Assembly: GCF_016806065.1 (NCBI RefSeq)
Contig: NZ_CP032406.1
Location: forward strand, 62,001-126,000
DNA length: 64,000 nucleotides
From: Rhizobium rosettiformans
GTDB lineage: Bacteria > Pseudomonadota > Alphaproteobacteria > Rhizobiales > Rhizobiaceae
Reading direction: 5' to 3'
The position numbers were made by a program, and so were the translations under genes. Shown here one piece after another: positions 9,265-17,578 of the stretch (within the stretch, counting starts at the first letter, position 1; every line of letters starts with the position of its first letter). Under the pieces are notes generated by a model that did not search any database, was not told where the DNA came from, and worked only from the letters and a program-made list of their open reading frames with translations.

Positions 9265-9650
9265 CCGCGCGCTCCATTCTCCAGGTCCCGAATATACGCA
9301 AGAACAGCCTCTATCTGTCCATCGGCTACAAGCTCGGCGGCCGTGCGATGGCCATAATCGGCAATCGGCTCGTTTCGATACCAGTAGATTGCCTTCGCAA
9401 GATCGCCAGTCAGCTCGGCGGCCGCAGAGATCGCCTTGATCATTTCCCGCATCCTGCCCTGCAGGCGTTCGGAGGAGGGATTGCGCAGGGTGTTGCGATG
9501 AACACCGGTCAATTCTGCAAGATTCGCGACCTTAACACCGAGCGCCTTCGACAGGCGAGACGGCGAGATATAAGGTGTCCGCGGTTCCTGAAGGCTATCA
9601 ACAAAGCCAGAAACAACTGCGTAGGAATGTGCTGTCTGAGCATGTGCCAT
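9261..9650 (-). CDS. Xre/MbcA/ParS-type antitoxin (DUF2384)
   Basis: This 129-residue protein has an N-terminal helix-turn-helix region (ISPSRLSKALGVKVANLAEL) and a C-terminal DUF2384-like domain (KAIYWYRNEPIADYG, AAELVADGQIEAVLAYI), the standard partner of RES toxins. It would neutralise the toxin and repress its own promoter. ATG 9650 is preferred over an in-frame ATG at 9677 because GGAG lies 7 bases upstream and the earlier ATG falls inside the repeat-rich promoter. Unlike the toxin gene next to it, its frame is intact. Confidence 0.85.
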   Translation of the reverse strand: MAHAQTAHSYAVVSGFVDSLQEPRTPYISPSRLSKALGVKVANLAELTGVHRNTLRNPSSERLQGRMREMIKAISAAAELTGDLAKAIYWYRNEPIADYGHRTAAELVADGQIEAVLAYIRDLENGARG

Positions 9651-9672
9651 ATCTAATCTCCGCTCAATCTCG

Positions 9673-9701
9673 TGCACAATATATGCACATTTTGGCGCAC
9701 A
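9673..9701. promoter_or_regulatory. Candidate antitoxin operator: helically phased repeats
   Basis: TGCACA at 9673 and 9684 and CGCACA at 9696 are direct repeats spaced 11-12 bases apart, close to one helical turn, just upstream of the antitoxin start. GTGCAC and ATGCAC also flank an AT-rich centre. Such repeats suit autorepression by the Xre-type antitoxin. No protein binding can be shown from sequence. Confidence 0.4.
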
Positions 9702-9810
9702 TCAATCATGACCCGTGAGAAATCGCGCCCTTCGCCTTCTCAAAAACGCTTTGAAAGCTCAAAACCCTGTCGTCTACGCGCAAGCCCCGATTCATTCGTC
9801 GATGAGCGTT

Positions 9811-10230
9811 TCAGTAATAGCCGGTATAGTCAGCACCAAGATCGAAAGCGCTGGCCAGTTCTTCGAGTACGACGAGAACGATGGAAAGCAGCATTTTCGT
9901 ACGCTCCGGGCTATCGAAGCCGTCGCTGCTGCTTTTCCCGCCATGAAAGAGGTTGTTGCGGACAGTCTGGCAATAGCCGATGACCTGCCCAAGCTCAGAA
10001 GTGCCGGCGGGAAAACCGACCGATTTGAATGCCAGCGCGCCATCTGCGCCGATCATCTGCTTTTTCGGGTTAGCTGCGATCAAAGCCGCGGCGGCTTCGC
10101 TGCTTTTATAATCCCCGTCCCAACGCTCCCGATCCGTCTTGAGTGGCCGTTCCCGCACGTGTGGCAAACCATCGCCCAAGACCCCGCCCGGATCAAAGCC
10201 GCGCGCCCGCGCGAGATCCGGGGCAGACAA
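9811..10230 (-). CDS. HEPN-like hypothetical protein, possibly N-terminally truncated
   Basis: This 139-codon frame opens at TTG 10230 without a convincing ribosome site. The C-terminal half has YCQTVRNNLFHGGKSS, an R-N-x3-H motif in a helical context that resembles HEPN-type RNase or nucleotide-binding domains, followed by a long hydrophobic helix. The upstream frame closes at a stop near 10249, and no start looks natural, so the N-terminus may have been lost in the decay seen around it. It lies between a toxin-antitoxin locus and a broken LysR gene. The HEPN assignment rests on one motif. Confidence 0.45.
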   Translation of the reverse strand: MSAPDLARARGFDPGGVLGDGLPHVRERPLKTDRERWDGDYKSSEAAAALIAANPKKQMIGADGALAFKSVGFPAGTSELGQVIGYCQTVRNNLFHGGKSSSDGFDSPERTKMLLSIVLVVLEELASAFDLGADYTGYY

Positions 10231-10437
10231 TGAAGAACATCGGAGCTTTCAGCATCGCGGCGACCGCAGGGCGCGAAAGCGGCAATTCTCGTCACGTCAG
10301 GGCCGGGAAAAGCGAAGCCGCAGGAGCCTGAGCGGAGCGACCCGCAAGGGTCAGGCGGGGACGACTTCGCCCGGCCATGGCGTTCCGCATGACGGCGGCA
10401 ATGAGCTCGCTGAGTCCCGTCGCGAATCTCGCCGCCC

Positions 10438-11305
10438 TCACCTGCCCGGCCGCCCCAGTGTCCTGGCGATGTCGATGATGTCGTCGCGAGCCGCCGTTGG
10501 ATCATCCTTACTCCATGCGACACCCTGTCACTTTCTTCAACACGACGTCCCTGCCCGGCAGCTCCCCCGTCCACTCCGGGGCAAAGCCAACACCCAGGCC
10601 TGAGGATACGAGCGAGATCAGCGAGAAGGTGTCGTCACAGGTATAGGCAACATTGTCATTCAGCCCGTGCTCCGCGAAGGTCTCGGAGAAATAGCGCTCC
10701 GTATAGGAGAGGTTCTGCCGCTTGAAGGCGATGATCTTCTCAGCCTTGAGATCCTCGATCGTCACCTCTTGCTTCAGTGCGAGTGGATTATGCCGCGGCA
10801 CCGCCAGCAGATAGCGCTCATGAGCAATTGAGAAGAAGCGCAGTGATCCGATATTCTCGACAGGCCGGATGAAGCCGAGATTGAGCTTTCCGCATTCCAG
10901 CTGACGGATGATGTCGGCCGTCGAGCCATTGGAGACATGCAGTCGGATATCGGGAAACTTCCGACCGATCCGCGCAAGAAACGCCGGCAGCACACCCGTC
11001 GTTGCCGGATAGATCGTGCCGATCCTGATCTCCCGCATGGTCCGGCCTCCCGCCGCACGTGCCAACTCCGCCGAGAGATCCAGCTCCCCAAGCATGCGCA
11101 CACAGCGATCGTAGAACACCTCCCCTGCCCGCGTCAGTTCGACCTTCCGCGTCGAGCGCGTCAAGAGCTGCACCCCAAGCCCCTTCTCCAGCGCCTGGAC
11201 CTGCGTGCTCAGCGCTGGCTGGGCGATGTTCACCCGCATGGCGGCACGACCGAAGTGCAGCTCCTCGGCCACGGCGACAAAGTAGGAGAGTTGGCGGAGT
11301 TCCAT
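10438..11305 (-). pseudogene. LysR-family regulator with a C-terminal frameshift
   Basis: From ATG 11305 the frame encodes a LysR winged helix (MELRQLSYFVAVAEELHFG, QPALSTQVQALEKGLG) and most of the effector-binding domain, then stops at 10508 after KKVTGCRME. In the +1 frame the usual LysR tail follows directly: GVAWSKDDPTAARDDIIDIA to TGA 10438-10440. A short deletion or indel near 10515-10520 therefore separates the last 25 or so residues. The 265-residue product may still fold, but the gene is damaged. A start at 11317 is also possible. Its target is unknown. Confidence 0.7.
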
Positions 11306-11383
11306 GGGGCACGACATTTCGTTCCGTTAACAACCGCCGTATCGCACATAGACCCGTTCGGTTTGTCATGAACAAAATGTGGT

Positions 11384-11722
11384 ATGGAGCCTTTTGCAAC
11401 GAATCTACGACGCCGCGCCGAGCAACTCGGCATTACAAACGCTGAGGTCGCTCGTCGGGCTGGCTTGAGCGACCGTCGCTACGGCAACTACGTGAGCGGG
11501 AGACGGGAGCCCGACCTTTCAACCTTAGTCCGCATCGCTGCGGTGCTGGCAATCACGGTTGACGAGCTTGTGGGTTCGATCTCCGACAATGGGGTCAGAA
11601 CGTCGGAGGAGATATTCCAAGAGCGGATCGCGTCTGCGCTCCAGGCTCTGCGTGCCGATGACCTTCAGCGTCTCGCAATTATGATCGAGGCGTTGGCTTC
11701 AACTCCTCGATCGGGAACCTGA
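11384..11722 (+). CDS. XRE-family helix-turn-helix regulator
   Basis: This 112-residue protein has an XRE/Cro-type helix-turn-helix at about residues 6-60 (LGITNAEVARRAGLSDRRYG, followed by SGRREPDLSTLVRIAAVL). The C-terminal helical tail (EEIFQERIASALQALRADD) probably dimerises. It is divergent from the broken LysR gene at 79 bases spacing, so it may repress that shared region or act as a remnant phage- or toxin-type regulator. No cognate toxin is adjacent. Confidence 0.78.
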   Translation: MEPFATNLRRRAEQLGITNAEVARRAGLSDRRYGNYVSGRREPDLSTLVRIAAVLAITVDELVGSISDNGVRTSEEIFQERIASALQALRADDLQRLAIMIEALASTPRSGT

Positions 11723-11897
11723 GGAACCATCGCTGACGGATTGGTGCTGGGTGAAACCCCGCCGGATTCCAAGATCATTTGAACACTTATACAGCATTGA
11801 ACAGCATCAAATTTCCCGTCCGCTTGAGGCTAAACCTCTGATCTTCAACGCTTTCCGAGCATTCTGCGCCATAAGCAAAATTATGGAACTCAAGAAT

Positions 11898-12782
11898 TCA
11901 GAACCTGATGTCTCGTGACAGCAGCAACATCTGCTGCACCGCCGGATCATTGTCGCCGGCCCGCACGACGAGATGGAACATGAGGGGCTCGACCCGGTTG
12001 TGCGCCAGCACTTCGACCAAAGACCTCTCCTCAAGCTCACGAGTGATCATCGGTTTCGGAAGCAGTGCGAAGCCCTCGCCGACCTTCAGGATATCGATGA
12101 TCATGCGCACATTACTGCAAAGACCGATCGACGGTGGATGAATAAACGCTCCCTGTAGGGCTGTCTTCATCATGTGGTGAATGGGTGAATGGCTGGGTAG
12201 CGACCAGAGCGAAACGGGAGCTTTGCCCTCTACTTCACCCATCCGTTCAGCAACAGAAGGGCTGGCAACCCAGCAAAGCTCGACAGTGCCGATGGGTGTC
12301 GCGAGCAAGGCCGGGTGCGCCACAGGTCCAGCAGCAAAAGCAACATCGATCTTTCCGGCAAGAAGCCCCTGGATGAGCTGCGCCGTCAGCTGAATATCGA
12401 TCTCGAACGTAAGCTCGGGCCAACGGTTCTTCATCGTTGCGACAAGCTGGGGAAGGCAGATCACCGCAGCGATTTCTCCTGCACCGATCCGCATGACCCC
12501 GCTCAGGTGATCGAAGCCCGCAGCCCTGAGCAGCGCGCCCTGCAACTGTTCCCAGATCGGCAGATATTCGCGCAGCAAGAGGCGGCCGGCGGGTGTCAGT
12601 GTCATCAGACGGCCATTGCGCTGAAACAGCGTCGCGCCGAGACGCGTTTCGAGCTCCGATATCCTGGCGGAAATCGTCGGTTGCGTCGTGTTCAACTGCT
12701 TCGCCGCGGCCGCAAATGTGCCAAGCCGGCCGATCCAGACGAGCGTTTCCAGATGATAGAGGGAGATGCGATTGATAGACAT
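11898..12782 (-). CDS. LysR-family regulator, divergent from CoA-transferase genes
   Basis: This 294-residue protein has a LysR DNA-binding domain (YHLETLVWIGRLGTFAAAAK, TTQPTISARISELETRLG) and a periplasmic-binding-protein-like effector domain. It is transcribed away from the CoA-transferase operon across an 85-base gap, the classical layout for a LysR activator of the adjacent operon. The inducer may be an oxo acid or an upstream aromatic intermediate, but nothing in the sequence shows this. Confidence 0.88.
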   Translation of the reverse strand: MSINRISLYHLETLVWIGRLGTFAAAAKQLNTTQPTISARISELETRLGATLFQRNGRLMTLTPAGRLLLREYLPIWEQLQGALLRAAGFDHLSGVMRIGAGEIAAVICLPQLVATMKNRWPELTFEIDIQLTAQLIQGLLAGKIDVAFAAGPVAHPALLATPIGTVELCWVASPSVAERMGEVEGKAPVSLWSLPSHSPIHHMMKTALQGAFIHPPSIGLCSNVRMIIDILKVGEGFALLPKPMITRELEERSLVEVLAHNRVEPLMFHLVVRAGDNDPAVQQMLLLSRDIRF

Positions 12783-12808
12783 TGTTTATGAATAACGAAA
12801 GAAAGAAA

Positions 12809-12820
12809 CGATTGGAATCG
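12809..12820. promoter_or_regulatory. Palindrome in the LysR/CoA-transferase divergent promoter
   Basis: CGATTGGAATCG is a perfect inverted repeat with a 2-base centre, and a further AATCGATT palindrome overlaps it. It lies midway between the two divergent starts, where a LysR tetramer would be expected to bind. The CoA-transferase start at 12868 has GGAGG about 5 bases upstream. Confidence 0.4.
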
Positions 12821-12867
12821 ATTGGTTTGTTGATGTCCTCTGACTTGAGGGATGTTCGGAGGGTTTC

Positions 12868-13578
12868 ATGGCAAACAAGGTATATCCAAGCGCTGCTGCA
12901 GCGCTGGAAGGATTGCTGTTCGACGGAATGACCATATGCGCCGGCGGGTTCGGCCTCTGTGGCATTCCGGAGCGGTTGATTGATGCGCTGCTCGCCTCAG
13001 GTGTGACCGGGCTGACGGTCGCCTCGAACAATGCGGGCATCGACAATGAAGGACTTGGCAAACTCCTTCGCGCCCGCCAGATTAAGAAGATGATTTCCAG
13101 CTATGTCGGAGAGAACAAGGAATTCGAAAGACAGTTCCTGTCGGGAGAGCTTGAAGTCGAATTCTGCCCGCAGGGCACACTCGCCGAGCGATGCCGTGCC
13201 GGAGGCGCGGGCATTCCCGGATTCTACACGAAAACCGGAGTGGGCACGGCAGTGGCCGTCGGCAAGGAAACAAAGATTTTCGACGGCCAGGAATATCTGC
13301 TTGAAAGGGCAATCGTCGCCGATCTCTCGATCATCAAGGGATGGAAGGCCGACACGGCCGGCAACCTGGTTTTCAGAAAAACGGCCCGCAATTTCAACCA
13401 CCCGATGGCAACCGCCGGAAAGATTTGCGTCGCGGAGGTGGAAGAAATCGTTCCCGTCGGAACGCTTGATCCCGACCAGATCCATCTGCCGGGGATCTAT
13501 GTGAAGCGGCTGATCGATGGCAAGCCTTACAACAAGAAGATCGAACAATTGACTGTGCGCCGCAGGGAGGATGCGTAA
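12868..13578 (+). CDS. scoA: 3-oxoacid CoA-transferase, subunit A
   Basis: This 236-residue protein is a class I CoA-transferase alpha subunit with the CoA-binding glycine motif [17 protein letters not shown] and typical late motifs ([17 protein letters not shown]). With subunit B it moves CoA from succinyl-CoA to a 3-oxo acid such as acetoacetate or 3-oxoadipate. The stop (TAA) overlaps the next start by one base (TAATG). The SRLI-type end expected of PcaI is not seen, and the sequence looks closer to ScoA, but substrate choice between acetoacetate and 3-oxoadipate cannot be fixed by eye. Confidence 0.88.
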   Translation: MANKVYPSAAAALEGLLFDGMTICAGGFGLCGIPERLIDALLASGVTGLTVASNNAGIDNEGLGKLLRARQIKKMISSYVGENKEFERQFLSGELEVEFCPQGTLAERCRAGGAGIPGFYTKTGVGTAVAVGKETKIFDGQEYLLERAIVADLSIIKGWKADTAGNLVFRKTARNFNHPMATAGKICVAEVEEIVPVGTLDPDQIHLPGIYVKRLIDGKPYNKKIEQLTVRRREDA

Positions 13579-14213
13579 TGGCTTGGACCCGGGACCAAAT
13601 GGCGGCGCGCGCTGCCCTCTCGCTTCGTGACGGTTACTACGTCAACCTCGGCATCGGCATACCCACACTTGTGGCCAATCATATCCCTCCGGGCATCGAG
13701 GTCACGCTTCAGTCGGAAAACGGAATGCTCGGGATCGGGCCCTTCCCTTACGAGGGTGAAGAAGATCCCGACCGGATCAATGCCGGAAAGCAGACGATCA
13801 GCGAGCTTCCGACAAGCTCCTATTTCTCAAGCGCAGACAGCTTTGCAATGATCAGGGGCGGACATATTGACCTTACCGTACTCGGTGCGCTGGAGGTTAG
13901 CGAGAGCGGCGATATCGCCAATTGGATGGTGCCCGGCAAGATGATCAAGGGCATGGGCGGCGCAATGGATCTTGTCGCAGGCGTCAAGAAGATCATCGTT
14001 CTGATGGAGCACAACGCCAAAGACGGATCGCCGAAGTTCGTTCCATCCTGCTCTCTGCCGCTGACGGGACGCAATGTCGTCGACATGATCATCACCGATA
14101 TCGCGATCTTCGAACGGCCCGCAGCAGGCGCTCAGTTCAAGCTGACCGCCATGGCGGATGGCGTATCTGCGGACGAAATCGCCGCCCGCACCACCGCTGC
14201 TTATCTAATCTGA
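13578..14213 (+). CDS. scoB: 3-oxoacid CoA-transferase, subunit B
   Basis: This 211-residue beta subunit carries the catalytic glutamate in the motif [14 protein letters not shown], the residue that forms the glutamyl-CoA thioester in this family, and the conserved [16 protein letters not shown]. It is coupled to subunit A by a one-base overlap. The operon converges with the large catabolic cluster, which encodes a BKACE enzyme whose known family reaction yields acetoacetate. A role in acetoacetate activation is therefore plausible. Confidence 0.9.
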   Translation: MAWTRDQMAARAALSLRDGYYVNLGIGIPTLVANHIPPGIEVTLQSENGMLGIGPFPYEGEEDPDRINAGKQTISELPTSSYFSSADSFAMIRGGHIDLTVLGALEVSESGDIANWMVPGKMIKGMGGAMDLVAGVKKIIVLMEHNAKDGSPKFVPSCSLPLTGRNVVDMIITDIAIFERPAAGAQFKLTAMADGVSADEIAARTTAAYLI

Positions 14214-14240
14214 GCCCGCAGCGTTCCGCACCTTGTTAAA

Positions 14241-14282
14241 GAAACGCATGCAGCCATAATAAGACCCGGCGGCATGCGTTTC
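14241..14282. terminator. Inverted repeat after scoB
   Basis: GAAACGCATGC (14241-14251) and GCATGCGTTTC (14272-14282) form a perfect 11-bp stem around a 20-base loop, 28 bases after the scoB stop. There is no clear T-run, so this is either a weak or bidirectional terminator or an mRNA-protecting structure. Confidence 0.45.
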
Positions 14283-14420
14283 CGTTCGATCCGCTCATCG
14301 ACAGGACGCGGCAGCCATACGGGACACAATCGAATCCGGGCCACGGGACCATGGCACCTGTTGGATGAAGCATCGACGACACGAGTGGCGCACAATCGTT
14401 GACTTTGATCGAACCGGTGT

Positions 14421-14458
14421 GGGCCGTACCCGGTGGAAATCTCCGTCGGGCACGGCCC
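14421..14458. terminator. Hairpin after the MFS gene
   Basis: GGGCCGT and ACGGCCC, extended by CCCG/CGGG after one mismatch, form a strong GC-rich stem just past the stop of the minus-strand MFS gene at 14467. It is the likely end of the long catabolic transcript, though it lacks a T-run. Confidence 0.4.
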
Positions 14459-14466
14459 AGCAAGCG

Positions 14467-15738
14467 CTATTGCTCCACTGGACGCTGTCCAGCCGACCTT
14501 TCTCTTAGCAACACGAACAGCCCCCCGCTGATCAGCAATGCAATGGCATAGGCGGTGAGACCCGGGCCATAGCTCTCCAGATGCGCGCGGCTGAGGGGAA
14601 GAATCGTTGCACCAATGGCCGCGCCCAGCTGGAAGACAGCGAAGATGGTGCCGTAGATGCGCCCAAACGCGACCAAGCCGAAATTGCGCTTGATAATGTA
14701 GCTCAAAACATCGAACTCCGCCCCATAGACCAGGCCGATCAGGATAGCGGAGACAAAGACCAGACCACCTGCCGGTCCAGACGCATAGATAAAGCACGCA
14801 GCCGCACCGCCGATGCAGACGGCGCTCATCAGGCGCTTTGCCGGCAGGTAATCCAGAAGAACGCCGGTGAGGAAGCGACCGAGCAAGACCGCGAGCCCAA
14901 AGACGGATTGCACGAAGGCGGCGTTTTGCGGTGTCAGGCCGCCATCGATCAAAAGTGAGATCTGGTTGGCAACGAGCCCGGTATTGACGAAGCCGAGAAG
15001 GAAGAATGCCAGCGCCAGAACGATGAATTCGCGGGTTTTGGCCAGCGTCTTGAAAGAAGCCGCATCACCCGCCCCAGCCGTCTGTTGGCTGCCCGAAGCC
15101 GTGGCGGCAGATGCCTCGCGCAGAAACAGCGCATTTATGGGAAGCACCACGAGCGCCACGATGACACCCAGGCTGACATAGGCCCATTGCACCGAACCGT
15201 TGAGGATAGCAAAGGTGATCAGCGGTGGAAGCAGAGCCGCACCCAGGCCAATGCCACCATTGGCGATGCCTATAGCCAAGCCGAGCCGCCGTTCAAACCA
15301 GGTGCTGACCACCCGCAGATAGGAGACCGGCCACAAACCGATGCCCAGCAGCGGCAAGACTGCATACATGATGTAGAAGCCGGTGATACTGCCGGAGAGA
15401 AAATACATGCTACCCAAGCCAAGCGCGAACATAACGCTTGATGCCAGAACGATGGGCCGGGTGCCGAAGCGATCGATCAGATAGCCCTGAATGGGTGAAA
15501 TCACCATGATCATCAGAGACACGATCGTTGCGGCGAAGAGAATGGATGGTTTCGACCATCCAAACGTGCGTGACAATGGTTCGACGAAGACCCCGAACAA
15601 AAACAGCAGAATGGTGCTGGGGCCGAACACCAGCCCGACCGTGGCCGCCGTTGTGGCGCCGATAGCCTGACGGCTTGTATCTTTTAACAGGTTAGCCCCT
15701 CCACTCCCCGGCACAGCTGCAATTGCATTGTTGGTCAT
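14467..15738 (-). CDS. MFS transporter, monocarboxylate/aromatic acid type
   Basis: This 423-residue protein has twelve predicted transmembrane helices in two six-helix halves, with MFS loop motifs (GYLIDRFGTRPIVLASS in the first half and GVLLDYLPAKRLM in the second). It resembles the OFA/oxalate-monocarboxylate branch. ATG 15738 was chosen because GGGAGG precedes it; an in-frame extension to 15807 is unlikely. As the last gene of the CoxLGSM operon it probably imports the aromatic substrate or an acid intermediate. Confidence 0.82.
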   Translation of the reverse strand: MTNNAIAAVPGSGGANLLKDTSRQAIGATTAATVGLVFGPSTILLFLFGVFVEPLSRTFGWSKPSILFAATIVSLMIMVISPIQGYLIDRFGTRPIVLASSVMFALGLGSMYFLSGSITGFYIMYAVLPLLGIGLWPVSYLRVVSTWFERRLGLAIGIANGGIGLGAALLPPLITFAILNGSVQWAYVSLGVIVALVVLPINALFLREASAATASGSQQTAGAGDAASFKTLAKTREFIVLALAFFLLGFVNTGLVANQISLLIDGGLTPQNAAFVQSVFGLAVLLGRFLTGVLLDYLPAKRLMSAVCIGGAAACFIYASGPAGGLVFVSAILIGLVYGAEFDVLSYIIKRNFGLVAFGRIYGTIFAVFQLGAAIGATILPLSRAHLESYGPGLTAYAIALLISGGLFVLLRERSAGQRPVEQ

Positions 15739-15806
15739 ATTGTCTCCCTCCCGATGACAAATGATGGACTGGCAAATGGGCCGGCCAGTCCTGCGGCCTA
15801 GCTTCA

Positions 15807-16607
15807 TCAGCTTCTCAGGTGAACTGCCGCCCTGTGCGCCAAAACCCGAATGAGATTTTCGCGGTAGGCGCGCGAACCGAAGCGATCCTCGAATATGACG
15901 AGATCATCAAAGCCAAGGCTGGCGAACTCTTCCACCGGCGCACCGGCGTTCAGCAATCGCTCCATATCTGCGCAGCGAAACGCCCCCTGACCTGATGCCC
16001 CGGTGATCCCTGTCCGATATGAGCCCCCGGTGCGAGCGATGAATACGCCCGCCATGGCATAGCCGGATGCCGGATGAGGAAACTTTTCGTAACGCGCCGC
16101 GTCTGGCGCCTCAAAGCTGATAGCGGTCACCAGTTCATGCTCGTCCAGCGCCGTTTCAAACATGCCGCAGAGAAAATCAGCCACCGCGATGGAGCGGGTT
16201 TCGGTTTGAATGCTCGCATCAAGTGACAGCAGTGCCGCCGGGTAGTCGGCTGCCGGGTCATTGTTGGCGACCGACCCACCGATCGTGCCGCGATTGCGCA
16301 CATGCCGGTCGCCGATCTGGCGGGCGAGATCGCAGATAGCTGGGCAGATGGCCCGCAGCGCGGCGTCTTCGGCAATCCGGGCATGGGTGACGGCGGCACC
16401 GATGCGCACCCTGCGCCCCTCGATGCTGATATCGCGCATGCCGGGAAGACCCGTGACGTCGAGAAGGTCGGATGGCACGGTGAGACCGAGCTTCATCGAC
16501 GGCAGAAGGGTCATGCCGCCGGAGATGTATTTCGCATCGCCTGAGCTTTGCAGAACGGTCCGGCGCTCCGCATCCGAAACGAGGCGGTGATAGGTGAACG
16601 GTCTCAT
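15807..16607 (-). CDS. coxM: Molybdenum hydroxylase FAD subunit (CoxM-like)
   Basis: This 266-residue protein has the FAD-binding motifs of the medium subunit of xanthine dehydrogenase/CO dehydrogenase-type enzymes: SGGMTLLPSMKLG near residue 30 and GGSVANNDPAADYP near 105. The C-terminal domain matches the family. It passes electrons from the iron-sulfur subunit to the acceptor. It follows coxS by 16 bases and is about 20 residues shorter than typical CoxM. Confidence 0.88.
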   Translation of the reverse strand: MRPFTYHRLVSDAERRTVLQSSGDAKYISGGMTLLPSMKLGLTVPSDLLDVTGLPGMRDISIEGRRVRIGAAVTHARIAEDAALRAICPAICDLARQIGDRHVRNRGTIGGSVANNDPAADYPAALLSLDASIQTETRSIAVADFLCGMFETALDEHELVTAISFEAPDAARYEKFPHPASGYAMAGVFIARTGGSYRTGITGASGQGAFRCADMERLLNAGAPVEEFASLGFDDLVIFEDRFGSRAYRENLIRVLAHRAAVHLRS

Positions 16608-16623
16608 TCTCTTTCTCCGTTCG

Positions 16624-17112
16624 TCATTGTGCCACCTGCGCGGGCGCGCTCAGGCAACCTGCGGCATCCAGAATGGCGGTGATGATGTTCTGGTAACCCG
16701 TGCAGCGACAGAGATTGCCCTTGAGCGTATGCGCCACCGTCTCGCGCGTCAGCTGGCCGCCTTCACGCTCGATCAGATCGATCGCGGTAATCACGAGGCC
16801 GGCGGTGCAATAGCCGCATTGCAGGGCATGATGCCGGTGGAATGCATCCTGGACCGCATGAAGGGTCGCTCCGCTCGACACGCCCTCTATCGTCGTCACG
16901 GCTGTATCATGCGCCTGCACGGCGAGCATGGTGCAGGACTTCACCGTGGCGCCGTCGACGGATACCACGCAGGCTCCGCACTGCGTGGTATCGCAGCCGA
17001 CGTGAGTGCCCGTCAGCCCGAGGTCTTCCCGCAGGAAGGAAACGAGCAGCTGGTGATCTTCGACGGACCGTCGAACGCGCTTGCCATTGATGGACAATTC
17101 GATGTCAGACAT
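16624..17112 (-). CDS. coxS: Molybdenum hydroxylase 2Fe-2S subunit (CoxS-like)
   Basis: This 162-residue protein has both [2Fe-2S] sites of the small subunit: a plant-ferredoxin type site (GCDTTQCGACVVSVDG with a later Cys) and the alpha-helical type site (QCGYCTAGLV and GNLCRCTGYQNI). It carries electrons from the molybdenum centre to the FAD subunit. It lies between coxG and coxM, 25 bases after coxG. Confidence 0.92.
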   Translation of the reverse strand: MSDIELSINGKRVRRSVEDHQLLVSFLREDLGLTGTHVGCDTTQCGACVVSVDGATVKSCTMLAVQAHDTAVTTIEGVSSGATLHAVQDAFHRHHALQCGYCTAGLVITAIDLIEREGGQLTRETVAHTLKGNLCRCTGYQNIITAILDAAGCLSAPAQVAQ

Positions 17113-17137
17113 GGATTTCCTCCTCCCGAGGTCGCTC

Positions 17138-17578
17138 TCACGCCGCCGCTGCGATGTCGGAAATGCGATCGAAGAATTGCTGGGAAAGCTTGCGGGATGT
17201 GGATTCGATCAGCCGCCCACCGAGCTGCGCGAGCTTGCCGCCGACACTGGCATCGACCGCGTAATGGACCACTGTGCCGTCTTCCTGCTCCTGCAAACGA
17301 ACATTAGCGCCGCCTTTGGCAAAGCCCGCTATTCCGCCATTCCCTTCGCCGGCAATCCGATAGCTTTCCGGTGCCTGCACATCGAGAAGCTGCACGCGGC
17401 CGCTGAACTTTGCCTTGACCGGACCGATGGAAACCGTGACCGTTGCCGTATAGCCGTCATCGACGGCCTCGAGCGTCTGACAACCGGGAATGGCCTGGCG
17501 CAGAACCTCGGGATCATTGATAAGCGCCCAAACTTGCGCACGCGGACGCGGCACGAAGAAACTTCCCTCGAGATTCAT
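17138..17578 (-). CDS. coxG: CoxG-like SRPBCC-fold protein
   Basis: This 146-residue protein has the CoxG pattern: an N-terminal GSFFVPRPRAQVWALINDPE, IPGCQTLE, and a C-terminal GGRLIESTSRKLSQQFFD. It has an SRPBCC (START-like) fold. CoxG proteins are linked to maturation or membrane recruitment of CO-dehydrogenase-like enzymes, and relatives occur beside other molybdenum hydroxylases. It overlaps the coxL stop by 4 bases. It lacks the long C-terminal membrane-anchor extension of Oligotropha CoxG. Confidence 0.85.
   Translation of the reverse strand: MNLEGSFFVPRPRAQVWALINDPEVLRQAIPGCQTLEAVDDGYTATVTVSIGPVKAKFSGRVQLLDVQAPESYRIAGEGNGGIAGFAKGGANVRLQEQEDGTVVHYAVDASVGGKLAQLGGRLIESTSRKLSQQFFDRISDIAAAA

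Noticed and set aside
10080..10574. 164-codon minus-strand frame
   Set aside because: It overlaps the LysR tail and the HEPN-like frame in another phase and is Arg/Cys/Ser-rich with no family match.
14241..14458. Two classical rho-independent terminators
   Set aside because: Both stems are strong but neither is followed by a T-run, so they are listed only as probable terminators.
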